The notes under the pieces were generated by a model. The model was not told where the DNA came from, searched no databases, and worked only from the letters and a program-made list of their open reading frames with translations. From the NCBI GenBank assembly GCA_951799445.1, contig OX637292.1, positions 16,371,296 to 16,435,295 of the forward strand: DNA of 64,000 bases, read 5' to 3'. Position numbers and translations under genes: made by a program. Shown here one piece after another: positions 47,720 through 60,479 of the stretch (its first letter is position 1; the number at the start of each line of letters is the position of its first letter). This stretch comes from Pseudisothecium myosuroides. Its lineage: Eukaryota; Streptophyta; Bryopsida; Hypnales; Lembophyllaceae.

Positions 47720-48009
47720 TTAGAGGAGATCTGAGTGCTTAGAAGACCGTTTCAGGGCTGGTTCCCATTGGGAACCCTAAACCGATGTCAGAAAAAAAAA
47801 TTATTAAAATTTAAAAAAAAAAAAAAAAAAGTTCTTAAACTGTTAAAAGAATACTAAATTTATTTTTTTTCAAATTTTTTTTCAAAAAAAAAATGACGTG
47901 GTAGTCGATTGGCCACGCTGGACAGGCCATGCGGCAGCGTCGCAGCAGTCCTGCAGAGTTCCCACAGTCCGGGAACTCGTGGGCTCTTAGAAGCCCAAAT
48001 CTCCTCTAA
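47720..48009. mobile_element. Inverted-repeat-bounded element (~290 bp)
   Basis: The left end TTAGAGGAGATCTGAGTGCT and the right end GGGCTTCTAAG...ATCTCCTCTAA (seen as CTTAGAAGCCCAAATCTCC) form an imperfect inverted repeat of ~25 bp. The interior has a GC-rich stretch and long A/T runs. Confidence 0.5.
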
Positions 48010-49799
48010 TGACATGGAGTTTGCAATGGAGCTGCTCTGGGAGTTCTCCCACCCCAATTCTAGATGATGAATAGAGAGTTTCCCAAATGTTTTGTACCAC
48101 ATAACTTGTCATTCATTCAAAACCAATGCTTGATTTTTTTCTAAAACTTTTTATATGACCAAATTGATGAAAATGAGGTAAATAATATGTATTTATAAAG
48201 ATATAAACAAAAATGTGCAAAAAATCAAGAAAAGATTCAGGCACTAAGGGCTTAAAAAGAATTATATAAGGCTTTAGGGTTCATGAAGATTTGCTTAGGC
48301 ACGATGTCCAAATCAAAACATTGGAGAGGTGACTTTGGGACCTTGTTTTATGAGGACAACTTTGAGTTTGAGGTATGCATGCTTATAATGCCCACTAATT
48401 GAAATTAATAAGCTAAAAATGACTTGAATTAGATGAACAAACAAAAGGGAAGGCATGTCAAAACTTGACATTGAAGTAGAGAACTTTACATCTTCAATTG
48501 TCCAAAATGAAGATATATTCACTTCCAAAGTGAATATCAATATATAACAACTGATAGTAAGATCATCCATAAATGAAATGTAACACATCTTTAAAAAAAT
48601 ACAATGGATCTACAACATGGTGAATTCAAATAACAACACATGTTCAATGACTTCTCTCTGTGATTTCCTCCAATGTTGGTATGTTTACCATGCTGCCCTT
48701 TACCACTCATGCTTATACTTTAAATGATGATATTTACATAGTGTCAATAATGGATGCTCATATTGAATAGAAGTAGCTTGACCTTTCACATCCTACACTA
48801 TAAGGTAGGTCCACCCATAATCACACCCCAGCTAAAACTCACAGGATCACTCAATGTATATCTCCTAAATCAATATGTACCTATCGGCTGAAGAAACGAT
48901 TCCAGAACACATACCAAAAAAACCCTGACTTTTCATAACTTTTGGATGCAGTATCCAAATGATGCGTTATTTGGTACAATGGAATCTCTTATCATTTGCC
49001 TACTCAAAAATAGAATTGTTTCACCACTCTAATAATAAGAAAGGTGAACCGGATAGAAAAGTGGTGTTTTGGGGGGTGTCCAACTGTCCATCCGTTAGAA
49101 AAAATCTGAGCCCTATGGAGGGCCGTTAAGGATTTGATTTTCGGTGCCCCGCACTGCAATTACAGGAAATTAAAAAAAAAAAAAAAAATTTAATAATTTT
49201 TATTTTTTAAGAATATTAAAAAATATTAAAATATTAAAAAGTATGAAAACCTCACGTGGCGCTGATGTGGCACATCAGCAGGTTTCATTAAAAAATAAAA
49301 AACAGTGAATTTCCTCTCTAAATGCACTAGGGTAGTTGCGGGCAGTGCAAACCTCACGGCCTTTCCGAAGCCTGAAATTTTTAGTAATGTGAGTGAGTGA
49401 GTTCTGATTTTGCAGATCATAGGAAACCTTTTGGACAGTGTGAGAGTTCCAGCTACTAACTCTGGCACACTCAGCATTTGGAGCTGCTGTCTCCTCCAAG
49501 TTTCCGTTTCTAAGTTATTTGCCCAATAATTTTTTTAATGCTTACCTCCACGTACAGTCCATGTCATTGTTTTGCAGTTTGAAGGTGACGTGGGATAAGC
49601 TTAAATTAGGACTTAGGAGAGTCTGCTGGCTGGCTGGGCTGATTCCTTAGACGAGGGAGGGATGCTCTGCGGCCTCCAATTTTCTTCTGATGTGACTGTC
49701 TGTGGATTCAGTGAGTGCCGTTAGACATCCTGACAATCAGGCAAACACCCTGTTTCTACGGACTGCTAAGAGTCCTAGACTGGGGGTGCTTGGATATAA
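48010..49799. other. Intergenic DNA, nothing recognised
   Basis: AT-rich sequence with simple A/T runs near 49170. A short palindrome TGATGTGGCACATCAGC lies at 49262. No gene is supported. Confidence 0.4.
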
Positions 49800-50420
49800 C
49801 TTAGGGCTGTTTCACACTATGGCCGTCCAAGTTGAGAGTCCGTGGAATTGAAAGTCCAAACTTTGTTGAGAGTCCAAAGAAATTGGCAATAAAAAGGCAA
49901 TAAAATATAGGAATTGGAGCCTTCGGCCAGCCATAGTGTGAAAGGCCAAGCCCAAAGTCCAAACGCTTGGCAATGAACTCTCACGGCCTCTCAACTTGGC
50001 CGGCTATAGTGTGAAGCCTCCAAAGGCTGAGTTGAAAGTCCAAACTCTTAAAAATGAACTCCCACGGCCTCTCAATTTGGATGGCCATAGTGTGAAGTCT
50101 CCAAAGGCCAAGCCCAAAGTCCAAACCCATACCAATCTAACGGTTGAGATCTTGTAAGCTATTAAATGAACTCCCACGGCCATAGTTTGGACTCTCGACT
50201 ATACTTTGGGTCTCCATTTTTAGCCGACCCAAACTTTTGTTGAGAGTCCGACGCCATGTAGGCAATTCATTGCCATGTAGGTAGTTGGAGGGCCATCGCC
50301 TTTGGACTTGTGCCCTTTAGTGTGAAGGGTCGAGAGGCCAAACTCTTGGTTTTTTGCATTGTGATTGGTGGAAACCCATGGACTCTCGACCTTTGGCTAT
50401 AGTATGAAGTGGCCCTTAAG
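49800..50420. mobile_element. Inverted-repeat element with internal duplications (~620 bp)
   Basis: The left end TTAGGGCTGTTTCACACTAT and the inverted right end TTAAGGGCCACTTCATACTA share an outer pattern, then both reach GAGAGTCC. Inside, the block CTCCCACGGCCTCTCAA with CCATAGTGTGAA recurs three to four times. A TAGGGCTG-type end recalls hAT elements; this assignment is weak. Confidence 0.5.
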
Positions 50421-50782
50421 TTCTGCGCTTTCTTTACGGTGAAAACATCCAAAACCGTCAATTTAAGCAATTCAACATAGGTTGAGGCACCTTTTTCCTT
50501 AAAATGACATTTTTGAAGTAATAGCAAATGAAAATTATGCATATTAAAAAAAAATAGATTTTTTGGATGTGACTGCCCAGTTACGAAAAAAAAGTAACAT
50601 ATTTGGCCATAACTTTTGACTCCTATTTCCAAATGTGCTGAAATTTAGTGCATATGAAAGATATTCCTCGCACCCACCTTCTATTAAAATTTCAGCTTAA
50701 AATATGGAAATCTCTAGTCACATGTACCTGCCCAAAATTTCTATATAGCCAAAAAACGCATGCCGGTCCTTTAGGGGTTAAT
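50421..50782 (-). mobile_element. Right part of a TTAACCCCTAAAGGACC element
   Basis: Ends GGTCCTTTAGGGGTTAA at 50765-50782. The preceding ~60 bp match the end of the element at 52477-53513 (CCAAAAAACGCAT against CCAAAAAATGCAT). The left end is missing, perhaps because of the neighbouring 49800-50420 element. Confidence 0.45.
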
Positions 50783-50950
50783 GTGTCCTTGAAATGTTTA
50801 ACTTTGATTCACTAACTCATTTGAAGGACACATACCTAACTCTCATTTCCTTACTAGTGATTTTTTGTAGATTTTGGTTTAGGATCCACCTATGTGACAG
50901 TTTCAATGGTTTAGGGAGTCTTCACTTTGAAAAATTATAGAAATTACATA

Positions 50951-51660
50951 CCAAGGCAGCAAAAAAAATTTGCAAAAATTTGATTTTTTTTCTTAACATT
51001 TTTTTTCTCATAGATTATATTTTTGTCTATCTGGAAAGCTTTGATTCATTTCATTTGGATTTGTTATGAGAAAGTTATGGACATTCTTGTTTTTCGGGCA
51101 ATTAGAGCATCTTCTTGAAAAAATAACTTGTAGGATTCATTTCTAAATGCTATTTTTGCAATTTTTCAAAAAAAAAAATTTCATAGTTTAATTTACTTTC
51201 TAGAACAATATCACCATTGGGATTAGTGTATTTTAATTCTATTTTAGATTTTCCTTCTATCCCGTGTCTACTTCTACTTAATAATTTTTTTAGGAATGAT
51301 AATTAAGTTTTTTTTTAATATTCTTTTTTTTCCTAGACTCTCAATTATCCACTATATAGATTTAAAGCTCAAAACTTTGTAGTGCAAAAATTTTAAGTTA
51401 AAAATGTTTAAAGTCAAAAAATCTAGTCCCGCAATGTGTTGAAATACTTGTTTTTTCCACTTTAAACGCAGATATCTTGCAATCTGAGCAGTCAAAAATT
51501 TTGAAATTTTTTCCACACATTCACATACTAGTTAGGTGTAAGATCCTACGGTTAGATGTGAAAAAAAAAACATTTTTCAAATTTTTTTACTCCTTGCTAT
51601 AGAAATGGCAGTTTTGAGTGTTTTTTGGCAGAAAAAAGGCCTTGGGCCTTTAGGGGTTAA
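50951..51660 (-). mobile_element. TTAACCCCTAAAGG family, 5'-truncated inverted copy (copy H)
   Basis: Collinear with copy B from CCAAGGCAGCAAAAAAA onward and ends TGGGCCTTTAGGGGTTAA at 51660. The other terminus is absent. Confidence 0.65.
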
Positions 51661-52065
51661 TGGGAAGTCTAGGGACAAATTTTGTGACAGTCTAAGGTTC
51701 ATGAATGGGAACAAGGAAGCTAATGGGTGTTTCTACCTTAGTTTGCCTCATTAACCCCCAAGGTAGCGGATCCATTTCCAACCACTTCACCAATTAAGTG
51801 TATCTGGAGCACAGGTTTCTTGAAAGGGAAATTTTTCCTATGTACAGAGATAGAGTTTGGAGGGATTCCATAACTTTTCAAATTTTCATTTTAAAAAACA
51901 TAATTATTATGAATTTTTTAGTTGAAAATTCTCTTCAATTTGTTTTGGTCATATAGGTCTTCCTATTTCCAACCACAAGTTGGTTGCAAAATTGACCAAG
52001 AGTTGGTTGCAATATTGAAAGTTAACCCCTAAATGATGTTAGAAGTGAGAATTGGCCTATGGTTT

Positions 52066-52114
52066 ATTTTTATTTTTATTATTTTGACACAAATAAGACG
52101 GAATTTCATTGCAA
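52066..52114 (-). repeat. Poly(A)-tailed retroposon 3' end
   Basis: Minus strand: GCAATGAAATTCCGTCTTAT, then TTGTGTCAAAAT and an A-rich run with T interruptions. The same motif occurs at 45.6 kb and 57.3 kb. Confidence 0.45.
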
Positions 52115-52476
52115 AGGTTTAAATTAATTGGCCTACGATTTACAATACATACATATATACTCGGCTGCATGGGCATCAAAGGATTAAGTATAAACCTCTA
52201 TACCATTCTCACAAAATTCACATGAAACACAAAACTATATTATAATAAATAAAAAATTGAAACAAGGAATTATCACTAAGCTGATCATGATGTGGTAGCT
52301 TCTAAGCTACTACATCACCGGGAATGACTACAGCTAGCAATAAATGGGACTCTTCTTGTTGGTCATAAACTTGGACTTAAATTTTTTTTTTTTGATTTCT
52401 TATTTGCTACTTGCTTCACAATCAGCAGGGAGACAAATTGGTGGCCCCACAAATGTGCCAACATTTAAGTTAATCC

Positions 52477-53513
52477 TTAACTCTTTAATGCCCAAACAAC
52501 TGAGTATATAGATTTTTTTCATATTGTAAACTCTAAGCCAATTTTGGCTTTTAATATTGTTTAGGGATTAACTTAGTTTGGCGTAGTTGCTCTTAAAGCG
52601 ACTTTTAAGAATTGATTGCATTTGGGGGAAAGTTAAACTTGTTGAAACAATTTTCAGTAAATTTAAGTAGGAAGGAACAGGGTTTTTTTTTCTGGCGATT
52701 TATCGCCAGATTGTCAGTCCTGTGAGTCACTACGCCCTGCTCCCTCCAGAAATACACCTTTCGTGGAAGGCCACACAGGCCTTTACTGTTGATGAATAGT
52801 GCCAAAAAAAAAACGCTGGGAAAGAAGATGGAATTGGCAACTAATCTAAGTTGTTTTATATCTTTTGGACCTTTGAGGAATCAATTATAATTTTTGAAGT
52901 TGAAACGCACTAGTCTCTAATATGTACTCCCTCCATCTCAAAATAAATCCGGGATTTCCTAGAAATGGCTAGATTAATGCGTGAGCTGTTCCTATTTTCA
53001 AGGGATTGCAGAGATATTGTAGCTTCTACTAAATCCTACTAGGTGTGAAAGAATGGAAGTCAAAAGTGAAGCGGCACATATTGAAAACAAGTGGTGAAAG
53101 TGACAAATTTTTGCTCTTTTTGGAATTGCTCCAGTGATATTAATTTTGATCATTCTTCAAGCAATGTTGGTGTAGTGACGTCAATTCCGACAATGTCTTG
53201 TGATTCAATTCCAAGGAATTATCAACAAATTTGTTAATAGCAATTTTGTATAGTTTTGGATTCAAAGCTTTCCACATATATATAAATTTATAAAATCAAT
53301 TTCAATTTTTTTCTAAAAAAAGTGATTTTTTTTCATTTGCCCGAACTACCCGCCGGATGAAAAAACACATCTATCATACAATAACTTTTTAACCATATAG
53401 TCAAAAGCTATTAAAATTGTTGTGCCTTAAAGACAGTTTTTTTGCATTTGTAGTGAATTCGGCCTAAAATCGCTATGTTGCCAAAAAATGCATCTTGGTC
53501 ATTTAGGGGTTAA
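52477..53513. mobile_element. Possible TTAA-bounded element of a third subfamily (~1.04 kb)
   Basis: The left edge TTAACTCTTTAATGCCC and inverted right edge TTAACCCCTAAATGACC agree loosely. The right 100 bp match 50421-50782. A TACTCCCTCCATCTCAAAAT segment at 52924 looks like a Stowaway MITE end nested within, but its partner is not found. Confidence 0.35.
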
Positions 53514-53787
53514 AAAATCCAAAAGCACTCATTGGAGGTCAAACCACTATGCAAGACCTCCCCTGTTTCCACATAATTCTATAGATGAACATTTGCACTT
53601 CTGTCTTACATAGATGTAAAAGGATTCTTTATCATCTATCGAACACTTTTAGTCCACCACGTCATTACAAGGTTAATATGAAGGGCCTGAAACTTTGAAT
53701 TCAATTTTCAAGCTCTACAATATGGTAAGTTTTTGTCGAATACAATTGAGCACCTTTAGTTGAGTGAGGGGAAACCTTTACAGAAAT

Positions 53788-54264
53788 TAAGGTGAAACAA
53801 CCCATTATGGACAGAATGGGGAGTTTGCCCTCATGTCATTGCTGAAATTTTTTAATCTTTTTTTCACATAAAGACAAGTGATAGAAATGGCAAGAGCAAT
53901 TGAAATTACATTTTTTCGACAAAGTGTGAATTTGTTATAAATTTTTGAAGTGTTCAGCCCATTATGGCCTAAAAGAGTCTCTAGACTATTCCAAAATCAA
54001 CAAAAACTATATCCATAATGGTCATCTTATTCACCTAAAGCAATTATATTATTTTTTTAATATGAAAATCCTAAAACAGTCACTTCTTACAATTAATTAA
54101 CACTAAAAAGCTGGAAGTTCCTATTGTGGTCACTAATCACTCCATTCCAGTTAGCTAAGCCATTGATTGTGGCCCAAATCTCATTCACTGGAAGAAAACC
54201 ATAATGGGGTCATTCCTAGGTGTCCACAATGGATCTTTTGTCCGTAATGGGCTGTTTTACCTTA
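53788..54264. mobile_element. Inverted-repeat element (~477 bp)
   Basis: The left end TAAGGTGAAACAACCCATTA and the inverted right end TAAGGTAAAACAGCCCATTA match at 18 of 20 positions, and the match continues for several more bases. A repeat of CCATTATGG-type words occurs inside. No coding is seen. Confidence 0.65.
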
Positions 54265-55094
54265 TGTCTTACAAGACATGTGCAATAAAATGGAGTTTAT
54301 TTTCACTCCTAAGTATCTACTAGTGAACAAAAAAGCACCTAGCCCATATAGAGTGGTGAAGGCTGAACAAAGGCATGTAGACAATGGTTGGCATTCCATT
54401 GGATCAGTAAGATGAGTATTTTGAAAGGACGATTGTGTTGCAGACTATGAATAATCACTCTACACTAAATAGTGAAATTAGGTTGTCCCACACTAATTTC
54501 TCAACATTTGACACTAAATAAAAATTTGTTATACAAAAATGCACGACTTTTGAATTAGGTGTTGTTGTAATTGTGACCTCGATGTGTACAAATGGAAATA
54601 TTTGGAGAAATATTTGTTGACTTTGATGGATTGTAAAGTAACTTTCTTAGGATAAGGCAACCTAATTTCACTACTTAGTGTAGAATTATTCCTTTTCCTC
54701 TCTCAAGTCCTCATCCAAGATTTTCATCCTAACATCATTAATGTAAGCTTTGGTACCTGGATAGTCGCAATACATTTATGGTATGTCCCATTTTCTTTTG
54801 CTAATTCTAGGACCGAACATACAAATCAATAGATAATTTTAGAAAAAGATGGTTTGCCAAAAATTCAAAGAATCCAATGAGTATTACACCAATGCAATTT
54901 AACCATCTATCATCAAATACAAATTTTGATGGTAAATTAAAGGGATTGTATCGTTGACATTTACAAGATTGGAGGGTGGAGACATCATTCTTATATTGAA
55001 ATCTATTGTCCGTCACGAGTAGCTTCAAAGGATATGGGATAATTTGAAGATGAAAGTTTAACAACTCATTGTCAAAATGATAAATTATGTTTGG
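54265..55094. other. Intergenic DNA, nothing recognised
   Basis: AT-rich, with no gene or repeat boundary that I can support. Confidence 0.4.
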
Positions 55095-55442
55095 AGTAGA
55101 ATTTTAGACCTCACTGAGGCATAGGAGGATAACTTCTCTCATAAAACTTTGAACTAAAAAAAGTTGGAAATCAAATTAAATTTTATCTCCAAAAATCCGT
55201 TTGAGATTTCAAGCCTCCAATCAAAAGTTGTGGACAAAATTCAAAGAGGATGTTTGAAAATGTCAAAGAAAATGTCCCTTTCAATCCCTTTCTCAAATTT
55301 GTTCATAACTTTTGATTGGAGGCTTGAAATTTTAAACGGATTTTTAGAGATGAAATTTAATTTGATTTTCCAACTTTTTTTAGTTCAAAATTTATGATAA
55401 AAGTTATCCTACTATGCCTAAATGAGGTCTAGAATTCTACTT
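55095..55442. mobile_element. Foldback element, 348 bp, nearly full inverted repeat
   Basis: Arms of ~170 bp: AGTAGAATTTTAGACCTCA against the inverse AGTAGAATTCTAGACCTCA, then GAACTAAAAAAAGTTGG and CAAGCCTCCAATCAAAAGTT in both arms. The centre is near 55265. A second copy is at 58538-58880. Confidence 0.8.
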
Positions 55443-56282
55443 GAAACACAATTTCTGCTTTTTGACTTAGTTATAAACAATTGAGCTTCCACACATCCTA
55501 ATTTACATATTCTACATGGGTTGTTTTACCTCCTACCACCTCAAATGTATTTATATAGCTTCTCTCTCACTAAAAAACTCAAAATATATTTAGCTTTTGT
55601 ATCAATGCAAAGTACTTGTTCAATTCATTGATTTCAATGAATGAAACGCTGGTTTTCTTTAAATTTTTAATGTATTGGAAATTACTTTAGTGTACATTGT
55701 ACACTTGTGATCCAACAGACTTCACTTCAATTCTTTGACAAATTTCAATGTGTGCATGTTTAATTACTAATGGGTGTGCGGAATATTTCACATCATTTCA
55801 TTCGAAGGAAGGCAATAACATTGATTGCTGCTGAATGTTATGTCACTTGCAACCTAATCTCACTCCCAAATTTGTTCATTGTCCTTGTGTCTTTCAAAGA
55901 ATGAAATGTCCTTCTTGAAGGAAGCCAAGTCAAATGGAATTCTTGTCACACTTGGGAAATGTGGGATTGTGGGTTATGTTTAAGTATTACAAGGTCACTA
56001 TTCTCACACATGATCAACTTACACTTCTATGCACATGCCATTCTCCTCATATCAACCAACCATATAAAGATTTCAAAGCTAATGTTGTATAAGTATTTTT
56101 TTTTCAAATTTTAGTGCAATTTATCTTTGAACACTAAATTACATGGTCACCCTCACGACTGACCTACTCATGCAATGCAAAAATCAAGAAGGGATTTGGA
56201 CTTCTCTTTCAAAGTTTGTGCTTTAACAAAGTGATAGTATAAATGGAATTGGAACATTTGTGCTTGTACTAAGTGTAAGACA
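55443..56282. other. Intergenic DNA, nothing recognised
   Basis: AT-rich, with no supported gene or element boundary. Confidence 0.4.
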
Positions 56283-56511
56283 TTAAATTGTGCCATCAAA
56301 AGTGGGCCTTGCTGGGTGAATTCTATGTTCACCAAGGTAAATGTAAAAAAAAGCCCCCCTGTTTTGTGTCGTGCCTAGGGTATGTTGCAGACTTCTCCTA
56401 GCTAATTTGGAGTCTCTGATTGCAAATATGAATTTAGAATTTGCATAAAATAAAAATTGTGGCAAATAAAAAATTCGGCCCGCAAGGCCCACTTTTGATG
56501 GCACAATTTAA
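56283..56511. mobile_element. MITE with 30-bp perfect terminal inverted repeats
   Basis: 56283-56312 and 56482-56511 are perfect inverse copies, beginning TTAAATTGTGCCATCAAAAG. TTAA forms the outermost four bases on both sides, so the target could be TTAA. The interior matches 29091-29375. It is the youngest-looking small element here because its ends are identical. Confidence 0.8.
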
Positions 56512-57807
56512 CGCCCTAAGTACTAAGGTAGGAGGTCCATAAAGCGACCATCTAAGTGCTGAACCTGAATTTTGGGGAGGTAAAACATCTTGGAATATTT
56601 TTCAGTAAATTTTCCTTGAAAGACAAGAAGAAATGGAATGTGGCCCAAGTTGTTTCATATTTTTTTGGAGCTTTGTGGAATTAATTATGAAATTTTGAAG
56701 TTGAAAAGCCACAGGGCTCTAAAAGCGACCACCTCCTAGAATGTACATCATTTGTACATTTCGACAAATTGAAGAAAGCAAAATGTACCTCTGAGTCCTG
56801 TTCCGTTCAAAATGCCTGGTCGGAGTTCGAGCCTGCTACCTTAATTGCAGGTGGGTTTGGTTCATGTGAAGAATGCACATTTATGAAAAGTTAGTGCTGT
56901 TCTTAAAGTTGTCTCCAAGGTACCCAGATCACTAATTTGAGTTGATGCAACTAATTTATGTAAATTAAGATTAGTAAAGTACTCTTGAAAGAAGCACAGG
57001 CTACAGGCACTGGTCAGATGTAGACCCGTGCCAGGTGTTCCTTGTCTATAGGACCAGGATGGCTGTATGTACTAAGTTATAATTATTCAGGTTGAAAACT
57101 AAAGCCCACCTCTCAATTCAAAAGTTGCTTGGGGTGCGAGTGTGGTGTGGTAAATACTGGACTCAACACAAGATTCAGGTTGAATTCTCTTTCATGTCCT
57201 CGACATGACCTCAATGATGGTTCATTGTCAACTCACAGGTTTCATAAACTCAGCAGGTTTGTATATTTTTTTAGTTTTTTTACCACAAATGAAATGGAAT
57301 TCCATTGCATAGGTAAAATTAGAAACCGACCAGCCGAATTCAGCTTGGTGGAGAAGAAAGCCCAGGTTTGTCAGTTAACCCCTTTAGGATGTGGAGACCC
57401 TGCTTGGGCCTCGGTTTCCAGTATTTGACATTTTCGTACTAATTTCCTTACGTATTGGACAAAACATAAAACTAGAAACACCTTGGCAAAGTTGTGGAGC
57501 TAATTATGAGAGTAAAAACTAAGAATAAGAAATTAAAGGGTAGAAGCTATGCTTGCATAAAGAGCATGTTCTATGTATTCGCAGTGAATACAAGGTCTTT
57601 CCTGTAGAAGGCATCGTATCAAGTGTACTATGTTGGAAAGTATGCATACTTCTTTGGCTACCGGCAAGAGCAGTTAAGAACAATTGCCCTACGTGATCCA
57701 CTGCATTGTAGAGATTGTGTGTTGGCAAGTAAGTTTGCTTTGAATTCTTCAATGCATTTGCTTGAAATTCCAAATTTACTAATTATGGACATTCTTTGTA
57801 ATTAAAA
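56512..57807. other. Intergenic DNA with one retroposon tail
   Basis: No gene is recognised. The only identified structure is the retroposon tail at 57266-57312. Confidence 0.4.
57266..57312 (-). repeat. Poly(A)-tailed retroposon 3' end
   Basis: Minus strand: ATGCAATGGAATTCCATTTC, then ATTTGTGGTAAAAAAAC and an A-rich run. It is a variant of the motif at 45.6 kb. Confidence 0.45.
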
Positions 57808-57989
57808 GTATATTGGCTCGTAGCCAGTACTTGTTTATTTTTAGTTTTATTTGATCCAAAATGATGATTATGATCCATTTAAACTCAAAAGTGTATATTT
57901 GGACTACATTTATATCATATTTTCATCATTTACTAGCAAATGTGATATTAATTCTAAACTGGATAGTAGTCCATAATTAGTTAAATTGG
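57808..57989 (-). mobile_element. Solo right end of a relative of the large palindrome element
   Basis: A lone palindrome copy (GTATATTGGCTCGTAGCCAG) at ~57808 is followed by the end repeat at 57968-57989, which is 21 of 22 identical to the left end of the large element in inverse. The spacer between them is longer than in the large element (~27153 to 27193). No coding remains. Confidence 0.55.
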
Positions 57990-58537
57990 AAATTTGAGTT
58001 TTATGATGGAATTTTTTTAAACAAATGGGAATTTGAAAAAGAAGAAATGTCATGGTCACATACCCGCTTCTAATTCACATGCTTAGTTCATCCAATTGAA
58101 ATCCAATGATACTTTTTGAGGATGTTGTGAACCACCATTTATCTTCAATTATTATAAAATGAGAATTTTAAACAATGTGAGTGAATTTAAGAATCCAAAA
58201 GAATTAGTATTTCAAATTAAACCATAACTATGAATTAGGGAGTTTTCCATTAGATAATGATGGAGAGGTTTGGAGTTTAGGGTGAAGAACTAAAAAGTGC
58301 AAATAGAAAAAAAAAAATGAAAAATTGTAGGGAAAAAATAGGTGTTTCAAACTAAAATTACTTTAAGCAAGAATTGGTAAAGTGACCAAATTAGGCAACA
58401 AAAAAGTGGTGATAAAATGAAAACAAAAATTTAACAATGTAGAAAAATGAAATAAGAATGAAATAGGAAACCAAAAAGATATCAATTACAAAAAAATACA
58501 AAACCAATTTGAAAACAAAAGACTCCAGGTAGCAATC

Positions 58538-58880
58538 ATGTTCAATGTAGAACTTCAAACCTAATTTTGGCATGATTGGATAATTTAGTTCAAAAAACTT
58601 TGAACTAAGAAAAGTTGATAAATCACACTAACCTCCATTTCCAAAAAGCGTTTGAGATTTCGAGATTTGAATAAAAAGTTATGAACAAAATTAATGGACA
58701 TTTTCTTTGACATTTTCAAACACCCTCTTTGAATTTTGTCCATAACTTTTGATTGGAGGCTCAAAATTACAAACGGATTTTTGGAAATGAAACTTAGCTT
58801 GATTATGCAACTTTTTTTAGTTTTTGAAGAAATTTATTCTACTATGCCAAAATTAGGTCTAAAATTGTACAATGAATACA
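58538..58880. mobile_element. Foldback element, second copy (~343 bp)
   Basis: Same family as 55095-55442: both arms carry CCTAATTTTGGCAT, GAACTAAGAAAAGTTG or its inverse, and ATAACTTTTGATTGGAGG around the centre. The arms are more diverged than in the first copy. Confidence 0.7.
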
Positions 58881-60448
58881 ATTCCTACATTTTGACTATG
58901 AGCGGCCGCATGTTCAACTTGTCCCATATCTTTTGAGGATGGTGGACTATGACATTCAATATAAGTACAACCTCTCCATCCAACACTTCTCATTTGTAAT
59001 ACATTGAACCTTGTGCTTGGCATTTTCTTAGGAACGGATATCATTGTTTCCCCTGGAAAGGGAGCAATCATGTTGTCTATAGAAAATGCAAACTACAAGA
59101 GTACATGTACATTCCTACAAATATTGACACCTTGATGAGGTGGATGGAAAAGTTAAGAGTTTGTTTCAAACTTTGCATGTTTAGGGTTCATGCACGCTTC
59201 GGCGACGTCCCCTTCCATCCAATTGTAATGTTTTGGTGTTCAACATGATGTCACTGTCTCAATTGAGACAACCTACTATATCAATAAATACAATAAAATT
59301 ATATTTCAAGCATTTTTGTTATTTATGTTTGAATTCTTTTACATTCAAATGTATGCATATTTTTTAATGTATTCATCATTGCATATACTTCATTCATTAA
59401 AATTGATATTCTACATTTCAATGTATGTACGTTTGTAAAAAAATTTATATGAAGATTTTAATAATTTTTAATTAGAGACTTATTGAAATTTTACTTTGCA
59501 TTCTATTTATTGTATGAAATTTCCAATAAAATTAGAATAGTATGATAAATGCATAGTGTAGCAAGCGCCAACCACTAGTGCTGTGTAGAAAAAATGCAAG
59601 CTCTAAGAGTATATATGAATTAGCCAATAGGATTTTTTTTTATTTTAAAGATTGAGGTTGTGTCTATGATTCAATTTGTATTTTAGAAACAAGTTAGGTT
59701 TCGGGATTGAAACAACCTAGGTTCTAGATTTTTTTTCCTTTTTTGGAAGAAGGCTATGTTTGCATTCATTTTGTATTTTTGAAAGAAATTAGGTTTGGAT
59801 TTTTTTTTCCCATAACAAACGAGGTTTTTGAATCTTTCATTTTTTGGTAAGAGGTTGGGTCTACATTACCCTTTTAGGATGTGTGTTGGAAGGTAGGTTT
59901 GTCTTCTATTATTCAATCCACTTGCTTACTTTAGATAATTTGCATTATTTTTCTAAACTTGAATTATTTGAGACTTTTCAAAGTTCAATAGTAATATTTA
60001 GCATTTTCTTTTAATTTTATTGATAATTCATAAGTTCATTGGAAAAGATGGTTTTCAAAACTTGCTAAGTATTTATGTTTCAATTATTATAGTCATAGTA
60101 ATAATTCTTTTCATAATCCTACAATTTTTACTTCCTTTCTTTGTATTTTGTGAAAAGTTGGATTTGCATTTCTATATCAATTAACTTCTGCCCTCATAGA
60201 TTTTCAATTTCATAAATTCTTCAACCAAATTCTTACAGCTAAACTACCTTGTTGCATGGGCTATTGTTGTCCTTGTTGAAGCTTCATTCTCTTTGGCCAC
60301 CGGTACACCTTGACCTACCACCGGTACATGTGCATCAGATCAAGTGTGTGAGGGTTGTTGAACGAACGATTTCGTGTTGATTTTCCCTTATTCTCCCACT
60401 TCATACAGTACGTTGTCGTGTAGAGACGAGCGCGCTTAAGGAACACGC
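58881..60448. other. Intergenic DNA, nothing recognised
   Basis: AT-rich, with loosely repeated TTAGGTTT-type words at 59640-59870. No gene is supported. Confidence 0.4.
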
Positions 60449-60479
60449 ATGGTGTCTGGCTGCAAGTTGATGAGTATAG

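Noticed and set aside
48881..48895. CTATCGGCTGAAG resembling a palindrome arm
   Set aside because: A single arm with no partner and no end repeat nearby.
52924..52960. Stowaway MITE end (TACTCCCTCCATCTCAAAAT)
   Set aside because: The inverted partner was not found within the expected few hundred bases, so I did not list it as an element.
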